Below are positions 12,191-26,599 of a DNA stretch of 64,000 bases, piece after piece; the first letter of the stretch is position 1, and each line of letters starts with the position of its first letter. The DNA comes from Rhodamnia argentea (lineage: Eukaryota; Streptophyta; Magnoliopsida; Myrtales; Myrtaceae), in assembly GCF_020921035.1 (NCBI RefSeq), contig NC_063155.1, forward strand, positions 25,909,294 through 25,973,293. The letters are read 5' to 3'. The notes under the pieces were generated by a model that did no database searches, had not been told where the DNA came from, and saw only the letters and a program-made list of their open reading frames with translations. A program made the position numbers and the translations under genes.

Positions 12191-15096
12191 TTAGACATGG
12201 ATGAGTATGCGCTTTAGTATATCTGAGAATGTCTTCACATCTCTGCCCCACAACCTGATCAAGGAAGCAGTTAACTTCTTAATCCATAAGCATTAGTTTC
12301 ATAGGTAAGTAAACTAAACTGCTAACAAAGGGATAGAAAATGTTTGAGAACGATGCGTGATGGAATCCGTATTGAGTAACAAAAGGCTCACCAGCACTCA
12401 ATCCCCACAACAGCAGCACCATATTTGTCAGCTTTTTCATCATCCCCAATATGTACTGCTCTATTAGGTTCCACTTGAAGTTGATCTGAAAGATCATCAG
12501 GCAATATAAGGATTCCAGATGCACACCTTCTCAAAACACTGTAAGAGAGAATAATCCCAGCATATACAATGCCTATGAGTTTCATGAAAGCCTAACGTCC
12601 AAGAGATTCATACAGAAAATTACAGCACACACATGTCGTAAGGAGTAAGGAAAGTTGATTGAATGACTATAACAAAGTTCAAATCTTTAAAACTCTTTAC
12701 CACTTTCAGTACATGCAATTTTTCATAAAAAGCTATATGCCTAAAAGGGGTAGCTACTGCTACTCGCCACTCCCTGCCCTTCTAGATTAGCAAAAAAAGG
12801 AGATTCATACACAAAAAAGGTCTATAGCATAGATTTAATGCTCGTAAGAGTCCTGCTGAAACCAAGAAGAATAGACCCCCCGGCCATCCACGCCAGAATA
12901 AATTATTACCCTTGACATCCTCGAGAAGATAACCCAGAATGATTCAATTTTAGAATTAAACTTCTTTCTTTTAAAAGAATATCATGCCAAACATTAGTCT
13001 GAAACCAAAAGGCCAAGAAACCAAAAACTGAATCAACATACTAAATACTGTCACGATGGCATAGTACTACCAATCAAGCAGAAACTCCATGCAATTCATG
13101 CTGCACTGATATTCACGAACTGTCACTTCATAAGGCCCAAAAAGAAAACAAAACATAACAAAAATTGATATTTTCTTCCTGTTCAATAAGATATTTGATT
13201 GCTTCAACTCAATTTAGACAATAATTACTCTGAACTAAGACATCATGTGATGGCAAGGAAAGGTCATGATGCAAAGTAGATGAATGAAAATGTCCAGGTA
13301 AGACTTGCGTGCGCAGTTTCAAGGTCAAGACTAAAGAAGGAAACAGAAGATTATGCAACTGTTACTCGAGATTATGAATTTTTGCTTTCATAATCCCACT
13401 AGGAATAAAAACTCTCCAACTAGATACATACCTAGAGCAGATTTGAATATTCCAGGATCTGGCTTCTCATATCCAACTTCTGAGGATACAATTACAGCAT
13501 CAAACCTGAAACAGAATCAACCAAATAAATGCTTACAGTAGTACAAAACCAAACCATAAGAACCACCCTGGTTTAATAAATAATTGCAAAATCAGGAGAT
13601 GAAGAGAAGCCTTGGGGGAAGATTAATGCTCACAGATCCACAATGTTTAAGTCCTTCAATAACTTCCTCAACCGGATGTCAAAGTTGGACACAACAGCCA
13701 ACTTAACTGTAATTCCACTGACCACATTAGTGAAGGAGGCTTCGTGGCCAATGGTTCTTATCTTAGCAAAAGATGAAGAAGAATACTTGATGAGTATGAC
13801 CTCCAGCATCTTTCAGAGTACTGATTGTCTCATAAGCTCCAGCAGGAAGGCGCCATGCATGACCATCTGCATAGTACTGAGAAGCAAGTTTAATTAGATA
13901 TCGCCCACAAGGACCAAAATCTGACATACAAAAAGAAGGTAATTCCCACACAAGTCGAAAGCTGTTTAATCTATCCAGAAATCTCTCTAGTATGCTTTTT
14001 TACAGAGAGTCAACTCTTTCTTGCTCTCAACAAATTTTGAAAGTAAGTTAACTTTCTCTTCCTTAAAACGAGTGCAATGTGGTGTGGGTGGACTACGTCG
14101 TTCGTCTTTCGAGTATCTATTGAAGATGCTACGAAAGAAGGAAACACTAAAAGAAAACACGGTGGACATTCTTGTCTCTAAAAACTTTACCTGGTAAACT
14201 TCTTCAAAATAGTCATGATTGGCACAACCGGTAGCTTCCGACACGACAAGTCTCCAGAACGGCCTCCCATCTCCCTGACAAACAGAACAAAGTCAGTAAG
14301 AATGCACATACACCTAAGTACGAAGAAGGGTTCTCTTGGAGCAAGAGCATGTTAAAAACCTGGGAAAAAGGAGAAGAGAAATTCAAATGCATAGCTCATC
14401 AGAAAAGAACCATATGTACCTGGTAACGAAGTTTCTCAGGCCAGGGAGCAGAAAAGGCCCTCTTGAATCCTCGCTTGATATCGGCAGGAGTCGCAGTAAG
14501 ACCTGTGAAGCAAACATAATCGTTCGCTCATCACCGCATCATACGCATTCTCACCTAGAAATTGAAAAGTACAATCAAGCATGATTTGCCGGCATTCCTA
14601 GAAGCTGAGAGAAACATTTCGCGGACATTACCGAACTTCAGCACACGAACACGCACACTTTTAGTCACACATATAACCAACGGGAGGAAAAGGATGAGAA
14701 CCGCGAGCCGACAAGAACGACGGAGTCGAGAGACCGACCGTATTTGGTTCCGATGGACGCGTAAGTCTCCTCCACCGGCTTCGCCAGCTGAAGTAGAGTG
14801 CCTCCCGCGTCGAGCAGCAGCGCGTCGTACGCCCTCCTCGCATCCCTTCCTGCTGCATCTGCAAGCCGCGAAGTCGCGGAAAAAAAGATTGGCATCAAGC
14901 CTGGGCGATTGAGATCGGGATCGCGCGACGACGGAAGCGGAAATTGAGCGATTGCCTGTCGAGCACACAGAGGACCGGCACCTGAATGGAGAAGCATGGA
15001 AGGGAATTGAACTCGCTTGGAGCGATTGAGAGCGATGCTTCTTCGAGCGGTGAAGAGGAGGTCGGATCGAGCGAACTTCGCCAAGCGAGCTTCCAT
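12191..15096 (-). CDS. HAD-like hydrolase (HDHD3-type), probable phosphatase
   Basis: Nine exons on the minus strand: 15096-14982, 14858-14739, 14502-14420, 14274-14191, 13876-13801, 13706-13634, 13505-13432, 12485-12392 and 12254-12191. All introns are GT-AG with matching phases, giving 260 residues. HAD motif I is [10 protein letters not shown] with Asp55 as the expected nucleophile. The second Asp of the usual DxD is Gly, as in some HDHD3-like members. Motif II is VVSNFD, motif III lies in VGYEKPDPG, and motif IV is IGDD. A long helical cap domain lies between motifs I and II. The N-terminal 40 residues are rich in Arg, Ser and Leu and could be an organelle-targeting peptide. The substrate is unknown. 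Intron 1 (123 bp) has no stop and keeps frame, so retaining it would insert 41 residues. The gene is divergent from RPL34 copy 1. Confidence 0.9.
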
Positions 15097-15564
15097 GCTT
15101 TTCTCTCCCTCGGAGTTCTGCTTCGTTTCCCCTGCTCTCTCGTGTCGACGTCGTCGAAGCCTCGTCACGGCGTTTCCAACTAACTCACAAAAAAACAACG
15201 GGAAAAAAAAATATATAATATAACTTTGTGCTTGAGAGTGAGATCGGAGGCGGGTCGGGTCGGGTTAAATCGTAAATGGAGATGGCCCGTCCAGTAAGGG
15301 CTAATGATGGTGGGCTTTGGCCCATACCATTATTATGTACAAAGTTCATGATGTGGGTCCGACCCATTGATATTGAACTCATTTTTCAGCCGTCGGATCT
15401 AATCACCGTGAAATGCCCCTCCGTCTCTCTCCAAAGCCAAAACCCAAACCCTAGGAGGCTATCCTCTCTCTCTCTCTCTGCAAAAAGGTGGAAGCCGATC
15501 TCGGTGAATGAGAAGAAAACCCTAGAAAGAGAAGGCAGAGAGAGAGAGAGAGAATTGGGGAGCA
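15097..15564. promoter_or_regulatory. bidirectional promoter between HAD gene and RPL34
   Basis: Only 468 bases separate the two start codons. The region holds site II-like TGGGCY/GGCCCA elements (TGGGCTTTGGCCCATA near 15312-15327, and GATGGCCCG near 15283). It also holds two telo-box motifs (AAACCCTAGG near 15447 and AAACCCTAGAA near 15518), a CT run and a GA run. Site II plus telo-box is the known architecture of plant ribosomal-protein promoters. A 14-base word, AGCCGTCGGATCTA (15388-15401), is repeated in the promoter of RPL34 copy 2. Confidence 0.75.
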
Positions 15565-17496
<1,932 letters not shown>

Positions 17497-18552
17497 GATT
17501 GTTATACCACAGTGCTTTGGGCACTTTGAGAGTAATTTTGGCGTTTGGATTCTTGACAGTAATGAGTTGTTGGATTTAAGTTTGCCTTTTCTTAGGCTGG
17601 TTGAAACATACATCTAGTGCTCCTTTCATCACTTTTCAACAAGTCTGACGATTTTGTGTTTCCGTTTAAATGGTTGCTGATGGTAGCGAGAACATCATTT
17701 TTCCTTGTTTGGCATGTAATATCAGATCAGCCTGCGACATGTTTGTATTATTCGAGTTTGGATGTCATGAAGGTATCTCTGGGGCTATTCTGTTCGTCAT
17801 CTACACTTATGGTGGAGGATAAAGGTCCCAAAATGTGGTAGAAGTTGGGTGAGTAAGCAGAATCTGTGAATGCAGCATCTGTGGATTAATTTGATTCATT
17901 GTTTTGGGACTCAACTCTGAACACATCAACCCGGATTTGCAATTCTTCAATCCCAATTTAAAGCAAACTAGGTTAGTCTTATGGGGTTTAAGAGCAAACT
18001 AGGATACAAGGGCGAGTCCTCTAGTTATCGCTTAAGTGACTTCGTGCCGAGTATGGAACTTCTGTGGGAGAATCTACAGGGAGCAGCTACTGAGTTGCCA
18101 AATGCTATTCGTTTTTTCACCATTATAACCTCTTAAAATTTAGCTAAACCCAAGTTTGGATATCGAGGTTTTGCCCACGACTTTTTCATGGATTCTTGTA
18201 GGAGCACTGTGGAAAAGTTCTTTCCACAAATGGCGTTGGGAGCCGAGACTCGAGAAATACTTGCTACTGAGACGCACGTAATAATCCCGCTACGCTTCTG
18301 AAAAGAAAATTTTCCACTTAGATGAAAGTATGGAATTGGAAGCCGCATCAGGAGATATCGAATCGGAAAATCTACCCTGTAAAGGTTCTAGTTTCTTACC
18401 CATAAGTCTTGTGGTCCCTCAGTATTTATGTTTGATTTACCAGTTTTTAGGCGGAGTTGTTGATGTTTTGTACGAATTCCCCTTTCCAATTTTCATACTA
18501 CAGAATCGATCAATTTCTTCAATTCATGAACATAGGCCTTTTGCCTTTAGAG

Positions 18553-18553
<1 letters not shown>

Positions 18554-18604
<51 letters not shown>
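18554..18604. repeat. (CA)n microsatellite
   Basis: About 25 uninterrupted CA units, followed directly by a C run and an A run. A Z-DNA-prone, length-variable tract. Confidence 0.97.
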
Positions 18605-18606
<2 letters not shown>

Positions 18607-19267
18607 CCCAAAAAAAAAAAAAAACAGTTGGATTGACGCCACGTTTAGTACTGAACGGAGACCCCAAGGGAATGCCAGTTTCGGCCTTCATTCCTTTTCT
18701 TACTTTCGGTTAAGATGTTTCAATTTGGATCGAATGCCTGCAAAAGCGCACCTAATTACTTTCATCTCTCGTACGAATATTTCGACAATTTCACTGTAGC
18801 GCATCCTTGGATTTCCACGTTGTCGTTTTTTTTTTTTATCAATTATCAGTTATATGGATGTTACTCATTCCATCCTGTTCCATTCATCATGTTACTGTCG
18901 GAAGTTGATTTATCTCGTTTCACTAAGGATCTAGAATCGGAAAAGAAATGCACACACTCTGCATGGGTCTTTGAGAAGCATGCCCATCTGCTTCGCCGGC
19001 GCGCCCATGGCAACAACTCGGGTGCACATTTGTTGTTGGGGAGGAAAAACAAAAGTGAATTGTCGAATTCCGCTTACCACCAGTGATCGAACCATTTGAT
19101 AGCCGCTCAGCATTATACTTTCTTATGCCTCCTCGCTCGACTCTTTGACCATGATTTCTCACCTGGACCGAGCAGTTCTCCCAATTTTCATCGACATTTG
19201 CCTCTTTTTCGATATGATAACATATTTTCTGTCTATAGCAATTTCTCCTAGTGGTACTTTGGCAAAA

Positions 19268-19300
<33 letters not shown>
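19268..19300. repeat. (AAT)n microsatellite
   Basis: Eleven perfect AAT units. Confidence 0.95.
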
Positions 19301-20662
19301 TCTAGTTGTACGGTAAAAGGGGGCTAATCCATAGGAGCATCCTTCTTACTCATAAGGTTGGAAGAACTGCGAGTCAAGAGCCAGGGATCAAAACGAAAGG
19401 GTAAAATTCCATATGCCAGCTGAAGTTCACTTCACCACAGAATATAAGCACATACTCGTCTGTGTCTTAAGAATGACAAAATCGAAAAAAGAATGACAAA
19501 ATCATAGCCGTAAAATGGCCTTTTCACTGTTGCTACTAAGAAGATTATCAAGACAGTATAGTCTTCTACTTACCAAGGGAGAGACAAGAAGCTGAACTAA
19601 AATGAGCTTTTCCCTCTCCGGGAAATAGAAGAAAAAATAAAAAAGCCATCCTGTTCACTTCAAAGGGCAGCCGTTTCGTCTAATCAGCGAACCGACTCAT
19701 ATGACGATTCATAAGTAAACCCACCTTCAACGGGAGATTCACTCTCAAGTCACCTAGCCTTGCTCACTCTCGACAGCTTACATACCGCAATACATTTGAT
19801 CTGAGCAAGTGAAGGAGGTCCACTAATTTCTTCCTGTCTCAAGATCACCCGAGAGCACTTATGTAGATCTGACTACAAGGATCCAATATTTCCTGCAGAA
19901 GCTGTTCAAGCATCACCACCTTCAGGCAAGAACGGATAAAGTGAGAGTCGCTAGGAATCTCTACTTTCGCAACCCCATTCTACCTTTTTTTAACTCCTTC
20001 AATTTCCTTAATTTCATTGGCTGTCCTTGCTAAATTTTTATTAAAGATGACAGAGACTAATTGTTTGAAAGAAATGCCAGCTATACAAGAAATGAACCAG
20101 TCTTAGCATCTGATTGGTGAAAGAAAGATAATTTCTGAATTACACAACTGACTAGGGAGCAAATCGACCAGTGCTTAAAAAAAAGCCAAAGCTGATGCAG
20201 ATCCAGGAACCCCATAAAGAATTACCATAAATCATATACTCAACTCACCAGACAAGATTTTGGAGATCCCTTGGTGAACCTACATATTGACTTTGAAATC
20301 AATTCCTAATTTGATGATTCAGTCTAGAATGATGAGTGTATCTTCATCCAACCACAAATTCAAAATAGGGCGATGAGCCAGGTACCATTTGGTAGAACCT
20401 GCCATCACAAACCAGACAGATAAACTGTCAAAACCTGGAACAGCTCTATTATAAGAATACTAATACTGGTCCGACTCCAATTATTAAAATTCAATTGCAA
20501 TTCCAACAGAGTGCTAGGGTGGATGCATAGATCCGTGAAAATTCTCATTTCGAAGTAAATTCTGGGAGCTTGACAAATTCATATACTCTGACGGTGGAAA
20601 GACAACGATGACAAGTTTGCATAAGTCAGATCTACCTTACCAGGTAGAAACACCAAAGAAAC

Positions 20663-23600
20663 TCAAGGTGAAGCTGGAACGGGAAGCTCCCTGTGATGGA
20701 ATAGCTTTGCTATCGCTCTGCGCTCACAATCCTGGAGAAAAGATATTTAGTAATAAGATTAAAGTAGTCCAACTTATTATGTGTATGAGTTTCAATTGAT
20801 ATGATAGTCAGCATTTGCTGGTGGAACTTTGGGCTGATTATGCCATTACACAGGACAACTACATTGCACAAAATTCTTCACCATCATATACCAACAATTG
20901 ACCCCTAAACACTGTCTGCTCGTTGATGCAATTATAGATCAAGATAAAAGGAAGCCCTAGACACAGACACTCTGCATACTATTTAGCGTCGTTATTTTTC
21001 TCCCAGTTATTGCCATACAGCTATTTGTCTCTTCATGCAGCTAATTTTGTGAAGCAGAACCTTGAAAAGTCGCTGGAACCAGTATGCTGGTTACATCAAC
21101 TCAATGATGTCCAAGTGATGCCATAGTGGGGTTAAGACAGATTTTGGAAGTCACTATGGGCATCAGATGAATTTAGTCTACCAAATTGCCAGACTCGAAA
21201 AGTTTTGCTGCCCCAGGAAATACCAATGTGCTCTACAGCTCCCACGGACAGTCAAGAAGCTGCATATTTACAATCTTGGATCTAAGGATCTAAGGGTCAT
21301 TTAAGGACAGTAGAACCATGACTCCTTATTTCCTAAAGTCGGTAGGAGATCTTGGAAAGTAGCCTCATTTCAGCTTGCAATGTTTTCCAACAGTAATGAA
21401 CAGAAGCATTGCTGCTAAATCAGGTGTACCACAAGAATCGAATCATCTGATAAAGAAGGGATTTTGAGCTACAATGACTAGTGTTAGGGGAGAGGAAGCC
21501 CTGAATCAATCATATTGAATTATATGCTCGAAAAAGAGAAAAGAAAAGAATAATCTCGAATTGCTAGTCATATACTTCTTCCAAGTACATAATAGTAACT
21601 CACATAAGTGCAAAGGAATAAGAGAAGATTATGCATCACCTTGAACATATGTAAACGGAACTGTCTGTCGGGATTTAATCTCCTCAATTTGAGGTAAGTG
21701 TATGCAAAGCTTAGTTGATCACGTGACGTGAATCGATCAACCTCATTGAACCAAAGACATGAAAATAAGTTTGACATTGGTGTATGGGCCCGCACAATGA
21801 AGGAGCCTTCAGGCACATCTGTAAAAAGAGAGGCATAAATATCGTGAATTCAAGGGAGATGGTGGATGCAAATGTCAAAATCGGAAAACTGGAATTGCAC
21901 GCACAACTAGGAAGAGGAGTATTTGGGTCAGCAGGATCAAACTTGGTGAGGCCATCAGACTGGTAAACCAGAAACTGTTCATCAATGGCTGTGTGATTGT
22001 ACTTGTTCAGGCGTTTGTTTTGGAGTACCTCCTCCCAGACACAATGACGATCATAGTGGTTTGAAATGGCAAACTCTGACCTCGTTCGCCACAAAAAGTA
22101 CTCGATGATAAGCATTGGATCAGTGTACAGACGCATTTTGCTGTCAAGCCATATTGAATACCTAGTAAAAAGGAGGAGGAAAATGCAATTACAAGGTTGC
22201 GATTTAGACAAACCGATAGATGCCTCCAGCAGAGAACGCTTGAATAAATAATCTACATTACCTGGAAGAAGGGAAGAGCCGATGAGACAGGAGTTTTGGC
22301 ACTTTACCAGTTCGACGCATGTCTTTGTATGGTAGGTTCTTGACGACAACTATTTTCCATAGCCCAATATGACCTGTATCATCAGGAATATTCCCTTCTG
22401 ATGACAGAGTTGCTAGTGTCTCCTCATCCACAAACATAACAAAGCAGACATTTTTCTTGGAATACTCAGTGATCTGCAGTACATGTGTGTGTTACATAAG
22501 ATCACTTGGAAGATAGCAAGCAACTTAGATTTGCCAACATACTTCCTTTAAAAATCTTAGATAGTTCAAATAAATTGCCTATTCAAATGGCAACATTGTT
22601 TTTAAGTGCACAAATATATATTCGCCTTAAGACTTAAAGATCCAAAGTTTGCAAAACTCAGGCCCTAGACCTGAATATATTTCACAATTCCTGGCTTGCA
22701 GCTTCCATTCATAGATTGAGACCTCAACATCATGCAAAGTATGACTGGTTTTTCCTCAGCAGGAGATAGCCACTAGAATTCAGATATTTCATGGGAAAAG
22801 ATCCCTAAGTAATATTGTCAGATTACTGTCTGCGACACAAGAACTTCCATGTCTGGTAGGACATTACATGAATTAAAAATATTGGATGAGGGATCTTGCC
22901 TATGCCTCATTCAATCAATGTTAACATTTACATAAGGGTAAACTTGAAGAAACACCACTGATCAATCAAATTTTGCAGATTTAGAGATCAACTTCAGAGT
23001 TTTTTTTTTTTTTTTTTTGGGCACTAACTTCAGAGTTAAAGAACCACTAATTTCAACAGAATGTCTTAACTAAAGTTGTTAATAAGTTTTGCTTTCTAGT
23101 ATGTAGCAAAGAGAATCGATCAGGTATATGTACCCGCTTGCTTGTTGGCCGCCTCAGAAAATCAGAACTTCCGAAAATGCAAGAAGACACTACAACTTTA
23201 CATGTGTTCATATATAATTTGTCCTTTTCGTCCAAATCGAATCCAGTGCTCGGGAATCTTGCTGGCCCCTTGACAAAACCACAATGAAGTTTTTGGCTTC
23301 TTGCATGAAAGGATTTCTCTCTTTCACCAAGGTTCTGATGTCCGCCAAATCTAGGGATGGAATGTTCCTCCTTTTCAATGTAATGCAGTGAAAACTGCGT
23401 GAAATTGATGAAACTGCTGGGTTCAACTAGATTCTTGACTGAGTCTGATAAAGTTATTTCACAAGGAAGATCTGAAATATCAACATAGAAAAGATGAAGG
23501 TATATATCTAAGTACACATAATAAGCATGTGACAGGAAAATGAACAAGCAATCTTCATCTTTGCACAGGTTCGAATACAGTGCAATATTTAAATGAAGGC

Positions 23601-25004
23601 AGCTAACAAGCAGCAAATCAAACTTAGGCTTGAAAAGTTTACAAGACTCAATTTATGATGTCAATAAAGGTGCAAAAATTCCACAGCTGCTGAGAGTGAA
23701 TCTGTAGATGTCAAAAGGTATTTGTTTGAGTATCTTCTGCTTTCCTTAGAACAAGCAGGGGCACAGTTTAGTTTAATATGTCTGCTAACACAAGGCGACA
23801 CATACACATCCATAATCTAATCATGAAAAGGCCGGAGTAAGGGCTGAAATAGAGGATTAAGCTATGCGAACAATTTACTTACGCCGCTTGCGATGCTTGG
23901 TTGTTGGTTTTTTTCCAACACCAGACACTATGCTTGCTTCCTGTACTGAGTTTACTTCTTTTACTGTGTCTGCTCCTTTTGCTGTGTCTGCCACTTTTAC
24001 TGCCAGGGTAGATGAAGCTCTGCCTTCCATCTTTCCTGCATTGCGTGCCATGCTAAAGTTAAGGAAATAATATGGACAAGAAAACAAGAAAAGCAACAAA
24101 TATCACCCACCCCCTCTTTGACCAGAGAGGGTATCGTAGTCTAATCAAATGTGACAGATAATGACAATAGGGTAGAGAAGATCTTATTTAGTGAAGAATG
24201 AAGTTCATAAAGACGGTCTCTTGCAAACTCTAGAAGCATGGCAAATGGGAACAACAGCGACTATGGAAGATAATTTTAAAGTACCTATAGTAACTACAAG
24301 AGGAGTTTCGTAGTAAAATACAAAGAAGCTGCCTCGAGAAACTACTTTTCAAAACGCATCAACCATGAAAAGTCTCTCCAATCTAAATCGCAAGGTTAGC
24401 CCACTGAATGGAGAAGAAACATTGGTATTTCGGTATGAATACGCTGGAAAGGACAAGGGGCTGGAAAACGATGACATATGAATAACAATGTGCATGAAGT
24501 ATGAACACCTTGTCGTTAATAACTAAATCTACTCCTCCCTCGAGAGAAAAAACAAAAACCCAACATCAAAAAGAAGAAAAAGAAAGAAAAAGCATCATGC
24601 CATATGTTCTGTGCGATAAAAATGTCACGAGCACAAGCGTTCGTATGCTTAGATTGGTGCTCGCAGGATAACAAAGCTTGAAGCCAAACCAAATAAAGTC
24701 AAACCAATCTGTCGCCATCATAGATTCAACAAATGAAACGAGTTACACGACGGTTCCTTGTGATCAGAAACTCCAGTGCAGATATCTCACCGTGCAGGAA
24801 CATGTTCAGGCCTAATGCCACCACGCAAAACAGGAAGATAGCGGCCAACAGAAACGCCAAGCGCGAGAATCTCTGCTTATTAGTCCTCCTCCCTCGACGA
24901 GCAGCTCGGAGTCGATCCCTGCCTCGCCTCAACCAATGCAGGAACGCGCCAATCACACCCCTTCTCTCGATAAACATCTCACTGCCGTGCTTATCCAGAC
25001 CCAT
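20663..25004 (-). CDS. DUF616 family (TOD1/MUCI70-like) putative glycosyltransferase
   Basis: Seven minus-strand exons: 25004-24791, 24035-23883, 23471-23134, 22473-22262, 22161-21908, 21818-21640 and 20731-20663. All are GT-AG with matching phases and encode 472 residues. The N-terminus is basic (residues 22-45 rich in Arg), then a hydrophobic segment at about 47-70 makes a type II membrane anchor, as in Golgi enzymes. A Lys/Arg-rich stem follows. The conserved DUF616 body begins near PCEI and includes HCGFVKGP, FPSTGFDLDEKDK, SSCIFGSSDFLRRPT, SIWLDSKMRL, SNHYDRHCVWEE, YNHTAIDEQF and VPEGSFIVRAHTP. The last exon is only 69 bp (DCERRAIAKLF). Relatives include MUCI70, needed for seed mucilage pectin, and TOD1, reported as a ceramidase acting in turgor control, so the reaction is unsettled. 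The intron 5 donor (A|GTTGTG) is weak but fits the frame. Confidence 0.92.
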
Positions 25005-26010
25005 TTTCGCAAAACCCTTCCCGAATCACAACAACGAACTATCTCCTCTCCCTCGTGGTTTCAGCAATCGCAAACTCCTCCTTTCGGCTAACGGCTAGCT
25101 CGTCGCTGTCCTCGTCCACGGCCATTGTTCCTAACCTGCCGAATCACGCTCGCAAGCTGTCGCAATCCCCCATCACAATAATTCAGCAACGCGGCGCCAG
25201 GATTCACCGTCTTCGCCCCCGGCTCGAGAAATCGGAGGCTCTCTCTGCGCACCACGATTCTAGCTAAATCGCCGCGTGCGCGTGGAGTCGAGCTTTCGTC
25301 CAGCTAACTCGCGCAAATGCAAATGAAGATGGCGAAATCAACAACGTCCGAGTCGATCATACGATTCCCGGCGCCGCGGCGGCGAGGCTTTATCCGAGCT
25401 TGATAGATCTCGCGAACCGAGCGTTCCGAAGCGGGAAAGGCGATTTGGATCCTAATTGGTTCGATTTCCCTTTCCCTTTCGCATGGAAATTTTGTTCTTC
25501 TGTCGGTCGGTTTCCTTCTCCCTGTTTTTGGCAACTGAAGAAGTGAGTGTCAAAAATCTGAGGGGAGCATTTAGCAAATCTACAATTTCTTCCTCTTTTG
25601 CAAATCTGGTCGCGTACTTTAGCAAATGCGATTTGTACCCCCAAGAGAAACCGAAATTCTGTTTTTGAGACCTATAAATAGGCCATGGATTGTAATATTG
25701 AAATTAAACGATTGAGATACTTGTCTACGTCATTTTGGAGAAAGAACCGAAAAAGTTCTAAACTTATTGTATTTGTACCAATGCAGTCCCAAAATTTTTA
25801 ATTGGACCAATTCAATCCTAAACCTTTTTATATTGATATCAATTCAGTCCATTCGATCAATTTAGACCGAAAATCACTAACTCGTACGTCGGTCGTGCCG
25901 TGTGAAACGTTTTAAAGCTGAATTCGTACCAATACAATGAATTTATAATTTTTTTAATACTTTTCTCCCGTATTTTCAACCGGTATCGTAGTAAGATGTT
26001 TCGTAGTATA
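25005..26010. other. DUF616 upstream region and a single TIR-repeat arm
   Basis: The first few hundred bases are GC-rich 5' UTR/promoter of the DUF616 gene. From about 25737 to 25920 the words CTAAAC, AATTGGACCAATTCAATCC and AATTCAGTCC resemble one arm of the TIR family at 6236-7250; no mate arm is seen nearby. No gene is recognised. Confidence 0.45.
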
Positions 26011-26012
26011 TA

Positions 26013-26385
26013 GTGTCTTTAGGTGCGCTAGGTGCAGGTACCAGTTCACACGCATATATTAACCGCCTTGGAATCGCTTTCTTCCTCTATAGACAATTTA
26101 CGGTCCATTGCAAAGGGCCTCACCCTGTACCGTATCTTCCTTTTCATCTCAACTCGGAGATTATCGGAAGCGAGCCTCGCTTGCTCTTCCCGGACGGCGT
26201 TATTGCATCTCGATGTCGTCTAATCAAAAGCTAATTTCAACAGTACCGGCTTCCCAATGTGTCATGGCAATGCAGCATCTAATCCGAAGAGCTTTGCAAA
26301 CCAGCGTGGTTCTTCTCGGATCTTTCTTGCGAACTCAAAAGTTAGCATCTTCGGCGCCAACTTCAGATTAAGGGGGCGTGTGAAA
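26013..26385 (+). pseudogene. Copia-type retrotransposon tail (RNase H end), decayed
   Basis: Short frame-broken segments resemble the C-terminal RNase H part of Ty1/copia polyproteins: a degraded CPD-RR...YCI block near 26190-26210, an LISTVPASQ piece near 26232, and an ending close to FGANFRLRG near 26355-26372. The G-rich run at 26371-26375 would be the polypurine tract, followed by a TGTGAAACATG start of a 3' LTR. Frames shift at least twice and most of the element is missing, so it is dead. Similarity was judged by eye only. Confidence 0.4.
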
Positions 26386-26599
26386 CATGTCGCATGGACA
26401 TGACCATAAACCACCGATGCATCGTATATTTATAAAAATATGGAGGCATTTTATTATTATACATATATAGAAAAAATGCATATCCCTCCCTCTCTGTTTT
26501 AGCTTCATTCTACTTGTCTTTTTCCACTTCTTTTTTATAATATTAGAGCACGTGAACACAAATTCACGCGCACGTGTAAATATGCTAGTGATTTAGTGA

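Larger units (their letters stand above)
17497..20662. other. intergenic with two microsatellites
   Basis: This includes the 3' UTR of RPL34 copy 1 on the left and the 3' UTR of the minus-strand DUF616 gene on the right. In between I recognise no protein. The short frames around 18133-18350 and 18860-19160 lack family signatures and are likely chance. Confidence 0.5.

Noticed and set aside
18860-19165. Short minus-strand frames containing a GAPAKQMGMLLKDP piece
   Set aside because: Looks protein-like, but no family is recognised, no exon partners were found, and stops interrupt all frames.
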